A stretch of 25,739 nucleotides of DNA, from positions 1 through 25,739 of IMG/VR virus record IMGVR_UViG_3300032265_000800; one strand, 5' to 3'. Of this stretch, positions 6,361-16,500 are shown in pieces. This DNA comes from a virus. Position 1 is the first letter of the stretch; each line of letters opens with the position of its first letter. The notes below the pieces were generated by a model. It was not told where the DNA came from and made no database searches. It worked only from the letters and a program-made list of their open reading frames with translations. Position numbers and translations under genes: made by a program.

Positions 6361-8439
6361 ATGGCAACTAATAATTCCAAACTGCAATTAACCAATTTAG
6401 ATTTTGACACAATTAAGTCTAGTTTAAAAACATATTTGCAGAACCAAAATGAATTTGCAGACTTCGATTTTGAAGGTTCTGGTCTTAATGTTATATTAGA
6501 TATCTTATCATACAACACTTTCTATAACGCATTCTATATGAACATGGTTGCTAATGAAATGTTCTTAGATTCTGCAGTTCTTAGGCAGTCTGTGGTTTCA
6601 CACGCCAAGTTAATTGGGTACACACCAAGATCAGCAGTCGCTTCTCAAGCATACTTAAATGTTACCATCACAAAAGCTCCTGGGGACAATACTAGAGTTT
6701 TAAAGATTCCAAGATATACTCAATTTGCAGCACAAGGTGCAAATAGTACAGCATATTCATTCTATACTGTAGATGATACTGCGTATGTACAGAATAATTT
6801 ATCAACATTTACATTTACTGATGTTTTGGTTAAAGAAGGATTACCAGTAACGACATCTTTCTTATACAATCAAGCGACAAACCCAACAGCATATTTTAAA
6901 TTAACCGACACCAATTTAGACACATCAACAATGACTGTTGGTGTTCAGACTTCTGCAACCAACCCATCATATAATATATTCAGTTTAGCTCAAGATGCAA
7001 CTGAGGTTTCTAAGAATTCTAATGTTTATTATCTAGAAGAAGCTCAAGATGGAACTTATCAAATATATTTTGGTGATAATATTTTGGGAACCGCACTTAG
7101 TGATCAGAATATTGTAACGGTTTCTTATCTCGTAACCAAAGCTGATTTAGCTAATGGCTGTCAAACCTTTGCTCTACAAAATCAAGTTCTTGGTGGCTCA
7201 AGTTCTAATGTTTCTCTATCAAATGCCTATAGTCCATCTTTTGGTGGTGCGCAGATAGAAGATATTGCTAGTATTAAATTTACTGCTCCAAAATCATTTA
7301 TCTCACAAAATCGTGCAGTAACGGTTAATGATTATATTAATCTAATCAATAAAAACTATCCATACTTTAATGCAGTTAATGTTTGGGGTGGGAATGAATC
7401 TTCACCACCAGTTTATGGTGTTGTTTACGTTTCAGCAATTCCTAAGACTGGGTTCGTCATAACTCAGGCTCAACAACAGTATTTGTTAAACACAGTATTA
7501 AAACCAATTAGTGTGTTGACAGTAACCCCAAAATATGTTAATGCTGATTATGACTTCTTAAATTTTACAGTCAATATTATGTATAATCCAGCAAAAACTG
7601 CACTAAGTGCTCAACAGCTGCAGTCAGCAATTGGCAAATCAATTCAAACTTTTTCTAATCAGTATTTGAGCACGTTTAATAGTTCATTCTATTATTCAAA
7701 GTTCTTGCAATATATTGATGGTACAGATAATTCGATTCAAGCTTCACAGGCGACGATTTATCTACAAAAGACATTTACACCAGACTTATCAAATACAACT
7801 TCTTATAATTTAAACTTTGGAGTTCCTTTACATAGAGGAACACTAAATGATAGATTATACTCAGCTCCATATTTCAATTTGAATGATCAATCTGGAAATC
7901 AACAACAGTGCTATCTAGAAGAAATTCCATTCTCATTTGGTGGTGTTGATGCCGTTCAGATCGTTAATCCTGGTTATGGTTATGCGAGCGCACCAACCAT
8001 AACAATCTCTGGTGATGGTAAGGGAGCTAATGCTTATCCAATTATCGTTAATGGTCAGGTAACTTCTGTTGTGGTTGATAATCCTGGAGACCAATACACC
8101 ACTGCAACTATTGCAGTTAGTGGTGGGGGTAGCGTGGGAACACCAGCTGTTCTAACCCCAATTCTACTAGGATCAACTGGGACTCTAAGAACATATTATT
8201 TTGATTCAATGAGCACTAAAAAGATATTAAATAATAACGCTGGAAAGATTTATTATTCCAATGGTACGATTTCATTAATCAGTTTTGGTCCTAGTAATGT
8301 TGGTAGCGCAGATCAAGCTCTATCAATTTATGCTCAACCTCAAGATTCGATATTCTCATCTTCTCAACATATAGTTCTTGCATATAATTCAAATGATAGT
8401 AGCGCATTAAATATTAATTTAACACCTGTCTCTTCATAA
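6361..8439 (+). CDS. 6: Baseplate wedge subunit gp6 with an inserted glycine-rich module
   Basis: A 692-residue protein (T4 gp6 is 660). The N-terminus is diagnostic of the gp6/J-like family: LKTYLQNQNEFADFDFEGSG, then LNVILDILSYNTFYNAFYMN and SVVSHAKLIGYTPRSAVASQ. The region around residues 245-340 contains YQIYFGDNILGTAL and VTVNDYINLINKNYPYF, also characteristic. gp6 forms the dimeric iris that holds the six wedges together during contraction. Residues 529-602 are a GGSGY-type module that looks inserted between LEEIPFSFGG and TGTLRTYYFDS. AAGGA lies 13 nt before the ATG. One base separates its stop from the gp7 ATG. Confidence 0.94.
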   Translation: MATNNSKLQLTNLDFDTIKSSLKTYLQNQNEFADFDFEGSGLNVILDILSYNTFYNAFYMNMVANEMFLDSAVLRQSVVSHAKLIGYTPRSAVASQAYLNVTITKAPGDNTRVLKIPRYTQFAAQGANSTAYSFYTVDDTAYVQNNLSTFTFTDVLVKEGLPVTTSFLYNQATNPTAYFKLTDTNLDTSTMTVGVQTSATNPSYNIFSLAQDATEVSKNSNVYYLEEAQDGTYQIYFGDNILGTALSDQNIVTVSYLVTKADLANGCQTFALQNQVLGGSSSNVSLSNAYSPSFGGAQIEDIASIKFTAPKSFISQNRAVTVNDYINLINKNYPYFNAVNVWGGNESSPPVYGVVYVSAIPKTGFVITQAQQQYLLNTVLKPISVLTVTPKYVNADYDFLNFTVNIMYNPAKTALSAQQLQSAIGKSIQTFSNQYLSTFNSSFYYSKFLQYIDGTDNSIQASQATIYLQKTFTPDLSNTTSYNLNFGVPLHRGTLNDRLYSAPYFNLNDQSGNQQQCYLEEIPFSFGGVDAVQIVNPGYGYASAPTITISGDGKGANAYPIIVNGQVTSVVVDNPGDQYTTATIAVSGGGSVGTPAVLTPILLGSTGTLRTYYFDSMSTKKILNNNAGKIYYSNGTISLISFGPSNVGSADQALSIYAQPQDSIFSSSQHIVLAYNSNDSSALNINLTPVSS
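7945..8166 (+). repeat. GGSGY glycine-rich module, copy in gp6 (residues 529-602)
   Basis: Reads VDAVQIVNPGYGYASAPTIT, GKGANAYPII, GQVTSVVVDNPG, TIAVSGGG and AVLTPIL in the same order as the gp53 copy at 3012-3227. The flanking gp6 sequence is a strand-turn that would read naturally without the insertion. Confidence 0.75.
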
Positions 8440-8440
8440 C

Positions 8441-11400
8441 ATGGCAGCTTTATCCAATACAACCTCGGCATTAATTACTGGACAGCTGCCCGAGTTCATT
8501 GTTGAGAATTATCCAAACTTTGTACAGTTTCTGACTGCATACTATAAGTGGATGGAATCTCAGCCACTACAAACTGCGAATGCAAATAATGGTGGGGTAA
8601 TATACAACACTAAGAATTTATTAAATTATAGAGATTTGGATAATAATTCTGGAGCATTTTATAATTACTATACTCAAGAAGATGACGATTTTTTAAATTA
8701 CTTTACCAATGACTTTCTTCCATATTTTCCAAATAGTATTGCCTTAGATAAAGCGAAACTAATTAAGGCTGCTAAGAATTTCTATAATAGAAAAGGCAGC
8801 TATGAATCAGTACAATTCTTATTTAGAGTTTTGTATGATGAAGAAATTAACATCTATTATCCTAAAAATAATATCTTAAAAGCATCTGACGGTAAGTGGA
8901 ATATTCCACAAGCAGTTAAGGTTATTATTGGCGGAACTGATTCTGCTAGTGTAAATGTTGGTCCAACATTTGATGTTAGTCTATTAAATAGAACAGAAGC
9001 TAGAGGCACAAAGTCAAACACCATTTGTGCGATTGAGAGCGCAGCATTAACAGTTGATGCTGGAATTAATCAAGTAGTAGTTGAAATTTATATTTCAAAT
9101 TTAACGAAAGCATTTGTTGCTGGTGAAAATCTGGTAGTTACTGGATATTATGCCAATACGATGCCTTGGACTTTTTCTGAACAGATTATCGGAGAACTTT
9201 CAAATTTAAAAATTAACCCGAAGAATCGAGGTTTAAATTATAATGGCGCAACGTTCAGTACAGTTACTGGCAAATATACCTATAGTGGCGATCCAGTCGT
9301 ATTCATTGGTGGACTTGCAAGAAGCGCAGTTTCCGAAAAGGCAGTCGCCTATGTTAATAATGTAACATCAGGACAAATAACCGCAGTATATCCATTTAGT
9401 GGTCAGGGTGGGTTCGGTTATACTCTATATCCAAACACACATATTGATATAATTAGTTCGACTGGTACGGGTGCAAACGTTATTGTCACAGGTTTAAGTC
9501 AACAATCTAATATTGCTGTAAATATTGATAGTGTTTATTATAAACGAAACGCCAGTATTGGTGGATATGGATCAAATATTGCTAATGTGGTTGGCCAAAC
9601 CTCATCATCAGTTAATATTTATGGAACTGGCGTAAGCACAGTTGAAGGAATGTATAATGGGTCTTTTGTGAACTTTGATGGTGGTACTGGTTCAGGTCAA
9701 ATAAAACAAATTATAACTTATGACTCAGTTACCAATATAGTTACATTAAATTCAGCATTATCTATTCTTCCAGATACAACGACAACATTCAATATCACAA
9801 TGTATGGTACAAGTCCGATTGGTTATGCGACTTATGGATTTGCGAATCAGTTCTTTCATGGCACCGTTTCCACAACTGGAACGACATCAAGTCTAATTAA
9901 TTTGGGAAGCACTTCTTCAACGACTGACAGTTATTATAATAATACTCTTTTAATAATAACATCCGGAACTACTTCTGGTCAAGCGAGAGAAATTATAAGT
10001 TATAGTGCTACAAATTATATTGCTACTATGAATTCTGCATTCTCAGTAACACCAGATGCTACAAGTAATTGGTTCATCACAGCATTCGCGAATACTCCAT
10101 TGGGCAGCGCATTCTCATATTCTAATATTTCGATCGGTGGTATTTCTACTCTCTCCGTTATTAATGGTGGTAGTGGGTTTAAATCTAAACCAACATATGA
10201 TGCACTACCATATTATGATACAGATTATTCTTCTGATGAGTTTGGTACGCCGACATATGTAACGGTAACCCAGCCATTATCTAATTTTGGTTTAGTTGCT
10301 AATGTGACTATTATTAATGGTGGAACCAATTATCAGGTTAATGACAAAATCAATTTAATTACTGGGGTTGGATACGGCGCAGATATTGAAGTTGCTTCTA
10401 TCAGTCCTTCTGGCGCAATTACTGGAATTAATATAAATGCTGGCGGAGAAGGATATCCTCACCCATTAGCAAATATTCCACTAACAGTAACAAGCACATC
10501 AGGAGCTGGCGCGATTTTAGTTGCTTATGGTTATGGTGAGGGTGTCAACCTAGATTCTTCAGTATCTCACATTGGAGAAATTCAAGACTTTAGAATTGTA
10601 AGTCGTGGGTTTGATTATGTCACAACACCTAATGTTTCATTAAGAATTGTTGATGTTAATATAACTAATGCTCTTTCTAATTCGCAAATTCTAACTATTT
10701 CTGATGACCAAACGGTCTATCAGGGAGTAAGCCCAACCAACTCTACATTCTTAGCCTATATTGATAAATATAATTCTGAATTACGCAGTCCGCCATATTT
10801 TGTTAGATTGTATAATTATAGTGGCTCAATTGATACTCAATTACCATTAACGATTGTTTCTTCTGCTGGAAGTTTAAATGTTTCTCCAAACTTATTATCT
10901 CCCCAGACACTAACCGTTTATGGTAATGGTCTTGCTAAAGCGAATGTCTCTTTCTTGAATGGCTTAATCCAGTACAATGGATTCTATCTAAACACAGATG
11001 GTCAACTGAGCTCAGATCAATACTTACAAGCTAATACGAAATATCATAATTATTCTTATGTAATTCAATCAGAACATTCATTAAATGAGTATCAAAGTGC
11101 ATTAATGCAAATTGCGCATCCTGCAGGAATGCAGATGTTGAATGACATGATGATCGTTGATAGTATACCTTCCGAAGTTACTCCGACAGAGAATTTGTCT
11201 AGAATCTATAGTTGGACTGGAAGTGTTACTGCCAATGCTGCAGATCCTAATGGTAACTTAACTGGTTCAGGTACGACATTTACAACATCAGCGAGTGTTG
11301 GAGATATTATTGTTATTGATAATACTGATTCGATCAGACAACAAACCAAGGTCATTAAACAAATTATTAGCGACACATTACTAGTCATGGAAAGTAATAC

Positions 11401-11908
11401 AAGAATCATGGGCAATGGAATGATATTGATGGAGCCATCCTCTAATGTCATTAATGTGACGGCAAATATTTACGGCAGCGTTTCAATTAACGATAACGTA
11501 TCATTTGAATTTGACTCAAATATATACAATGGCGCTAATGTTGTTTATCTCGATTCAAGTCCAAGTATGAGTAATATACAAATATCTACACCGAGCGCAA
11601 GTATTGCTGGGGATGATTATGTTATTGATGGATTCTCGATGGTACAAGGAAGTAATGCCATAATAACAAGCAACTCATCTGCTTCGCTTTACTTGACTTA
11701 TGGCATGCACGTTTATGGAACTTATATCCCAAATGGGACATATATTGAATCAATAAATTACACAACATCTGGTACGAAATTATATCTTTCGCAGACTTTG
11801 GAAAACGCAGCATCAAATGTTTCGCTGAACTTTAATAATAGTGGAATATATTATATCTTACCAGTACTGAAAGCAGTGAGCTATCAGATAATTAATACCA
11901 ATTACTAG
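8441..11908 (+). CDS. 7: Baseplate wedge protein gp7 (marine T4-like type)
   Basis: An 1155-residue protein (T4 gp7 is 1032). The first 155 residues, QLPEFIVENYPNFVQFLTAY, FTNDFLPYFPNSIALDK, FYNRKGSYESVQFLFRVLYD and EINIYYPKNNILKASDGKW, match the N-terminal domain of the protein at the gp7 position in marine T4-like phages. Later parts are beta-rich and modular: a tandem domain pair at 389-555, GGSGY-type segments at 568-702, and a C-terminal region with a conserved-looking NEYQSALMQIAHPAGMQMLN helix at about 886-905. The wedge protein bridges gp6, gp8 and gp10-like parts. There is no obvious ribosome-binding site; the one-base spacing from gp6 suggests translational coupling. The identity is clear for the N-terminus and positional for the rest. 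Confidence 0.85.
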   Translation: MAALSNTTSALITGQLPEFIVENYPNFVQFLTAYYKWMESQPLQTANANNGGVIYNTKNLLNYRDLDNNSGAFYNYYTQEDDDFLNYFTNDFLPYFPNSIALDKAKLIKAAKNFYNRKGSYESVQFLFRVLYDEEINIYYPKNNILKASDGKWNIPQAVKVIIGGTDSASVNVGPTFDVSLLNRTEARGTKSNTICAIESAALTVDAGINQVVVEIYISNLTKAFVAGENLVVTGYYANTMPWTFSEQIIGELSNLKINPKNRGLNYNGATFSTVTGKYTYSGDPVVFIGGLARSAVSEKAVAYVNNVTSGQITAVYPFSGQGGFGYTLYPNTHIDIISSTGTGANVIVTGLSQQSNIAVNIDSVYYKRNASIGGYGSNIANVVGQTSSSVNIYGTGVSTVEGMYNGSFVNFDGGTGSGQIKQIITYDSVTNIVTLNSALSILPDTTTTFNITMYGTSPIGYATYGFANQFFHGTVSTTGTTSSLINLGSTSSTTDSYYNNTLLIITSGTTSGQAREIISYSATNYIATMNSAFSVTPDATSNWFITAFANTPLGSAFSYSNISIGGISTLSVINGGSGFKSKPTYDALPYYDTDYSSDEFGTPTYVTVTQPLSNFGLVANVTIINGGTNYQVNDKINLITGVGYGADIEVASISPSGAITGININAGGEGYPHPLANIPLTVTSTSGAGAILVAYGYGEGVNLDSSVSHIGEIQDFRIVSRGFDYVTTPNVSLRIVDVNITNALSNSQILTISDDQTVYQGVSPTNSTFLAYIDKYNSELRSPPYFVRLYNYSGSIDTQLPLTIVSSAGSLNVSPNLLSPQTLTVYGNGLAKANVSFLNGLIQYNGFYLNTDGQLSSDQYLQANTKYHNYSYVIQSEHSLNEYQSALMQIAHPAGMQMLNDMMIVDSIPSEVTPTENLSRIYSWTGSVTANAADPNGNLTGSGTTFTTSASVGDIIVIDNTDSIRQQTKVIKQIISDTLLVMESNTRIMGNGMILMEPSSNVINVTANIYGSVSINDNVSFEFDSNIYNGANVVYLDSSPSMSNIQISTPSASIAGDDYVIDGFSMVQGSNAIITSNSSASLYLTYGMHVYGTYIPNGTYIESINYTTSGTKLYLSQTLENAASNVSLNFNNSGIYYILPVLKAVSYQIINTNY
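9605..10105 (+). repeat. Tandem duplicated domain inside gp7 (residues 389-461 and 482-555)
   Basis: Two consecutive blocks of about 73 residues align: SGQIKQIITYDS...VTLNSALSILPD...TSPIG, and SGQAREIISYSA...ATMNSAFSVTPD...NTPLG. The order and spacing of G, SGQ, II-Y, NSA, PD and P-x-G are kept. The copies are diverged at the DNA level, so the duplication is old. Confidence 0.65.
10142..10546 (+). repeat. GGSGY glycine-rich segments in gp7 (residues 568-702)
   Basis: Contains VINGGSGFKSKPTYD, TIINGGTNYQVNDK, the ASISPSGAITGININAGGEG and YPHP run, and TSTSGAGAILVAYG, a degenerate series of the same NGGSGY...GxITxxxIxxxGxGY theme found in gp53, gp6 and gp8. A further GGFGYTLYP occurs upstream near residue 325. 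Confidence 0.6.
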
Positions 11909-11919
11909 GATTTTCTAAC

Positions 11920-13530
11920 ATGAGCAGTATATTAACAATTAAAGAAAGGGTTGATCTGGCGACGGATATTATTCAAGATTGGTCTGATGAAGCAAATACT
12001 TATGTTGGTGTTGGCAGATTACAGAACTGGTCAACGAATGACTTAATTATACCCTCACCAAACAACACAATTGATACTATTAATAGTATCTTCGATAACC
12101 TTTTTGCAATTAAGAAAGTGTCAGCTGCTGATATGTGTGGAGTAGTCCCAAGAGTCGATTGGATTCCTAATGTAGTTTATGATGCATACGATAACACAGT
12201 TGACATGTACAGTTATATGGATGTGGAACAGATATCTAATGGTACAATTACGACATATACGACCAATAATCAGATTGTAAGTTCTAATTCAACATTCAAT
12301 TATGATTTTGCCACTGGTTCATTTATTTCTTATTATAATCCAAGTACGAATATTACTGAGATGAAAGAGGTCGTCAGTATTAACGCGGCTGGCGATTTTA
12401 TGACAGTAAACTCTAAGCCAAGTTTTGCGACCACAACGAACACTTATTACAATACATCAAACACATACCCAAACTATGCACAGAATTTTTATGTTAGAAA
12501 TTCTTATGATCAAGTCTATAAATGTCTGTTTAATAATAATGGTGCGCTATCAATCGAAATGCCACTAATTACGATTGGTGGACAATTACCAGAAAATCGA
12601 TGGATTGAGACTGGTGACCTATACAAGTGGAAGTATATGTACACGATCCCTTCTGGACTGAAGCAAAAATTCTTCACCACTCAGTGGATGCCTGTGAGCA
12701 AAGACCCAGTTGTGACAGCTGCGGCTGTAGATGGCTCTATTGACATTATTAAAATTGCTAATGGCGGAACTGGATATAACAGTAACGTTGCCTGCAGTAA
12801 TGCGACTATCGTTACTGTAACGGGTAATGGTGAGGGAGCTAATGTTTCCGCATATGTCAGTTCTTCAGGAACAATTACAGACGTGACTATTTTAAGTGGT
12901 GGTTCTGGGTACACCTATGCAAATATTACCGTTACCCCAGGATTAACTGGGAAGTCTGCAAATCTCATTCCAGTAATAAGCCCACATGGTGGTAATGGTG
13001 GGAATCCAGCCTATGAGCTTGGTGCCACTGGTTTTATGCTTTCCGTTTCTTTGGATGCAGACGAACATGGTACTATCCCTACTACTGCGGTCGGTGGCTC
13101 TGGAATATTTGACTATCACCAGATTTCAATAATAAAAGACCCACGTCTAAGTTCAAATACTTCTAATATTGCTTCTGCGATAAACTATAACACTACAACA
13201 AAATTAACAATGACCCCATTTGCACCAGTAGACTTCCAAACTGGGGATATAGCATTCCAAGGCTTAACGTATGCCAATGCATATTTTACTTCCTCCGTTA
13301 TTAATTCTGATTCGATCAATAGAATAGTTTACCTAAATAATATTCGAGGAACATTCAACTCTAACGACACCATTAGAACGGTAAATACTGGAGCGAATGT
13401 CGCCCCAACTAGTTTGGTTCATTCTGACATACAAATATATACTGGAGACATTTTGTATATTCAAAATAGAGCGGCAGTCGATAGATCGCCTAACCAAACA
13501 GAACAAATTAAATTGATCATACAGGTATAA
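11920..13530 (+). CDS. 8: Baseplate wedge subunit gp8, enlarged by a glycine-rich insertion
   Basis: A 536-residue protein against 334 in T4. Residues 50-95 (NTIDTINSIFDNLFAIKKVS..., MCGVVPRVDWIPNVVYDAYD) and the stretch NFYVRNSYDQVYKCLFNNNG, with RWIETGDLYKWKYMYTIP, are signature gp8 segments. The C-terminal part with YTGDILYIQNR and SPNQTEQIKLIIQ is also the family ending. gp8 is a dimer on the outer wedge that connects gp7 to gp10-type proteins. Residues 275-353 hold a GGSGY-type module placed between the two gp8 domains. AGGA sits 9 nt before the ATG and overlaps the gp7 stop. Confidence 0.93.
   Translation: MSSILTIKERVDLATDIIQDWSDEANTYVGVGRLQNWSTNDLIIPSPNNTIDTINSIFDNLFAIKKVSAADMCGVVPRVDWIPNVVYDAYDNTVDMYSYMDVEQISNGTITTYTTNNQIVSSNSTFNYDFATGSFISYYNPSTNITEMKEVVSINAAGDFMTVNSKPSFATTTNTYYNTSNTYPNYAQNFYVRNSYDQVYKCLFNNNGALSIEMPLITIGGQLPENRWIETGDLYKWKYMYTIPSGLKQKFFTTQWMPVSKDPVVTAAAVDGSIDIIKIANGGTGYNSNVACSNATIVTVTGNGEGANVSAYVSSSGTITDVTILSGGSGYTYANITVTPGLTGKSANLIPVISPHGGNGGNPAYELGATGFMLSVSLDADEHGTIPTTAVGGSGIFDYHQISIIKDPRLSSNTSNIASAINYNTTTKLTMTPFAPVDFQTGDIAFQGLTYANAYFTSSVINSDSINRIVYLNNIRGTFNSNDTIRTVNTGANVAPTSLVHSDIQIYTGDILYIQNRAAVDRSPNQTEQIKLIIQV
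12742..12978 (+). repeat. GGSGY glycine-rich module, copy in gp8 (residues 275-353)
   Basis: Reads IIKIANGGTGYNSN, VTGNGEGANVSAYV, SSGTITDVTILSGGSGYTYA, NITVTPG and SANLIPVIS: the same order of elements as the gp53 and gp6 copies, with a longer first loop. Confidence 0.68.
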
Positions 13531-13532
13531 AC

Positions 13533-16500
13533 ATGGATTTTTCAATTGCACCATATTACGACGATTTTCAATCCACAAGTGGCGCAAAATACAATAATTA
13601 CATGCGCATCCTGTTCAAACCAGGATATGCAGTTCAGGCTAGAGAACTAACGCAGATTCAGTCTATTCTACAGAATCAGATTAAGTCCCTCGGCGATTTT
13701 GTTTTGCAGAATGGTTCACCTGTTTCCGGTGGGCATATAACATTTGATGTTTCTTCTAAATCCATTCAAATTCAGTCGACTCAGTCTGGTATACCGATCA
13801 CAATATCTGATTTTAATAATCAGCTAATCATTAATGCGACTGGCTCTGCCATTGCTAGAGCTAAAGTTACTGCAGTAGATACATCGACATCAAGCGCAGT
13901 TTCTGCTGGTTCTCTTATTTTAAAATATTTAACTTCTGATGAATTTGCCGATGGAGATGTAATTCAGATCGCAAACGGCAATCAAGAAAAGGCAACTCTA
14001 TTAACATCTAATGCACTTTCTAATTGCGCAACAGTAAGTATCAATGATGGTGTATTTTATGTTGATGGGTATTTCGTATATGTTCCATCTCAAACAATTG
14101 TTCTCAGTTCACTATCATCAAATGTTTCCTGCACCGTTGGTCTTCAAATTAATGATGCCATAGTCGACTATACTGCTGATGCTGCACTATTAGATCCTGC
14201 TCAGGCTTCATTCAATTATCAGGCTCCTGGTGCTGACAGATACCAGTTCAATCTAACACTAACATATAGACCAATCGGATCAACGGATACCAGTGCGTAT
14301 TTTGAATTATTGACTATTGAGAACGGAGTTGTAACAAGTCAGGTTGACTATGCGCTCTTGGGTGGAATTCAAGACACTCTTGCTGCAACTGTTTACGACC
14401 AGTCTGGTGATTTTACTGTTAGACCATTCCGAGTTTCTGCGTCAGAAAATACAGCAAACCAAAGTACATTCTTACTCAACATTGAACCAGGAAAGGCTTA
14501 TGTTAAGGGTTATGAATTCGAAACGATAGGCACAGTTAAAATTGCTGACCTAAAGGCTCAAACCACAGAAAGAAATTCTGGTTATGATTTATCCCTATTT
14601 TACGGCAATTATGTAATTACCAACAATGTACATTCAGGAAATATTGCAGACTTTAATATTCAGAATTTTGGTAGCTTAGATTTACATACTGTTCCTCAAG
14701 CATATATTAACACTAAGAGCTCAGCCGCATATTCAAATACTAAGATTGGTACTGCTAAAATTAGAGATCTTGAGCCATCAGGTGATGGTGTAACATATTA
14801 TGCTTATCTAACCGCAATTAATACGGCTCCGCTTGTAGTAAATTCTTCAGGATTCAGTCCAAATCAATACTACGCAAACGTTCCTCTATTAACGACCCAG
14901 ACAGGAGCATTCAATAATGTAACTGTTTCTGTGGTTTCGGGAAACTCTAGTGGTGATGTTCGAACAATTATTGCATCAACATCAGATGGTAACGGAAATA
15001 CTTCTTTACAAGTTAATAACCCATTCACAGATCAAATTGATTCTACATCAGTCTTATCTTTAAATTTTGGAATTAAAGATGTTGATTCTCTAGTAGTCTC
15101 TCCAACAATTGTTCTTGATGGAACTGCCGCAAATAATTACGTGTATTCCAACAACTATTTTGCTGGTATGGATATTTCCGCAAAAGGAAAATCTGCTGTT
15201 GGTGGGAATACCAATATATTCTCAACCGATTATAATAGTTTAATATATCCACTTCCTCAGACTTGGATTGCTCAATCAACTACCGCATTACCTTCAATGA
15301 ATAATATGAGCTACCTCACGAAAAAGGTGCTCACTGGTGTAACATTTGCAACCTCTAACTCATATTTTGCAACTTCAGGAACTCAATTAAAGGGAACAAC
15401 TTCTGAATCGTATACTTTCGGATTTGGTTCTGGTGGCTCTGTACCAGATATTTTAGCAAATGAAACTGTTACGATTTTGGTTACGAATAAACAGTCATCA
15501 AATCTAACAAATGGTTCTATTATTGTATTCAACCACAATACTGTCGCTAATGGCAATTCGATCTATCAAAATAGTCAGAACTCAATTACTGCAATCGTAA
15601 GTTCTAGTGGTGCATTTACCGCAGATATCATTTTAACAATTCAAGAAAATAGTGTTGAGGTTCCTCAGAATAATTTACTGAGAACAAAAACGCGTGTTGG
15701 TAATACTGCAAACATAACATTAATTTCGACAGACTCACCAGCTAATGGTGGCTATGCGATTATTGGTGCACCTGGTGGCACATATTTTGATTCTTCAAAT
15801 GGATATGTTTGGATTCCAGCATCTAGCGTCGTTAATGTTCCAGGAAAACCACAAAGTCTATATGTACCTGACGTGTTAAGTGTGATTAGAATTTATGATT
15901 CGGGAAATCCAAGTTACCCTCCGAATTCGGTTAATGCTATTGATGTAACAAATAGTTATTTACTTAATGGTGGTCAAAATGACAACTACTATGACCATGG
16001 ATATTTACTACTGAAGGAAGGATACAATCCTCCTCGTGGTCAAATTGTTGTTATGTTAACGTGTTATTTGCATTCAACAAATCCTGGATTCTTTAGTGTT
16101 GACTCATATCCAGCATTTGATTATAATGAGGAATATATCCCACACTATAGCTCTAAACAGAATGGCGTATTCTCTTTGAGAGATGCTATTGATTTTAGAC
16201 CAACAAGAGCTCCTGGATATTCGTCAAATGTTCAACCTTTTACTTTAATAACTGGAACCAATGGTGTATATTTGCCTAATCCGAATTATGCAATGCCATT
16301 GTCATACAGTTATTATGTTCCAAGAATTGATAAACTGACTTTAACTAAAGATAGACAGTTCAATATTATCTATGGAACACCAGGATTAAATCCACAAACT
16401 CCTGCAGACGCAGATGATGCGATGACTCTTTATATTATAACCGTGCCACAATACACAAGTAATACTGCAGCTATTGGTCTAAAATATATTGATCATCGTG

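Noticed and set aside
10763-10770. GATAAATA octamer on the plus strand inside gp7
   Set aside because: It matches the minus-strand late octamer but is intragenic, with no gene start for more than 1 kb downstream; chance is likely in AT-rich DNA.
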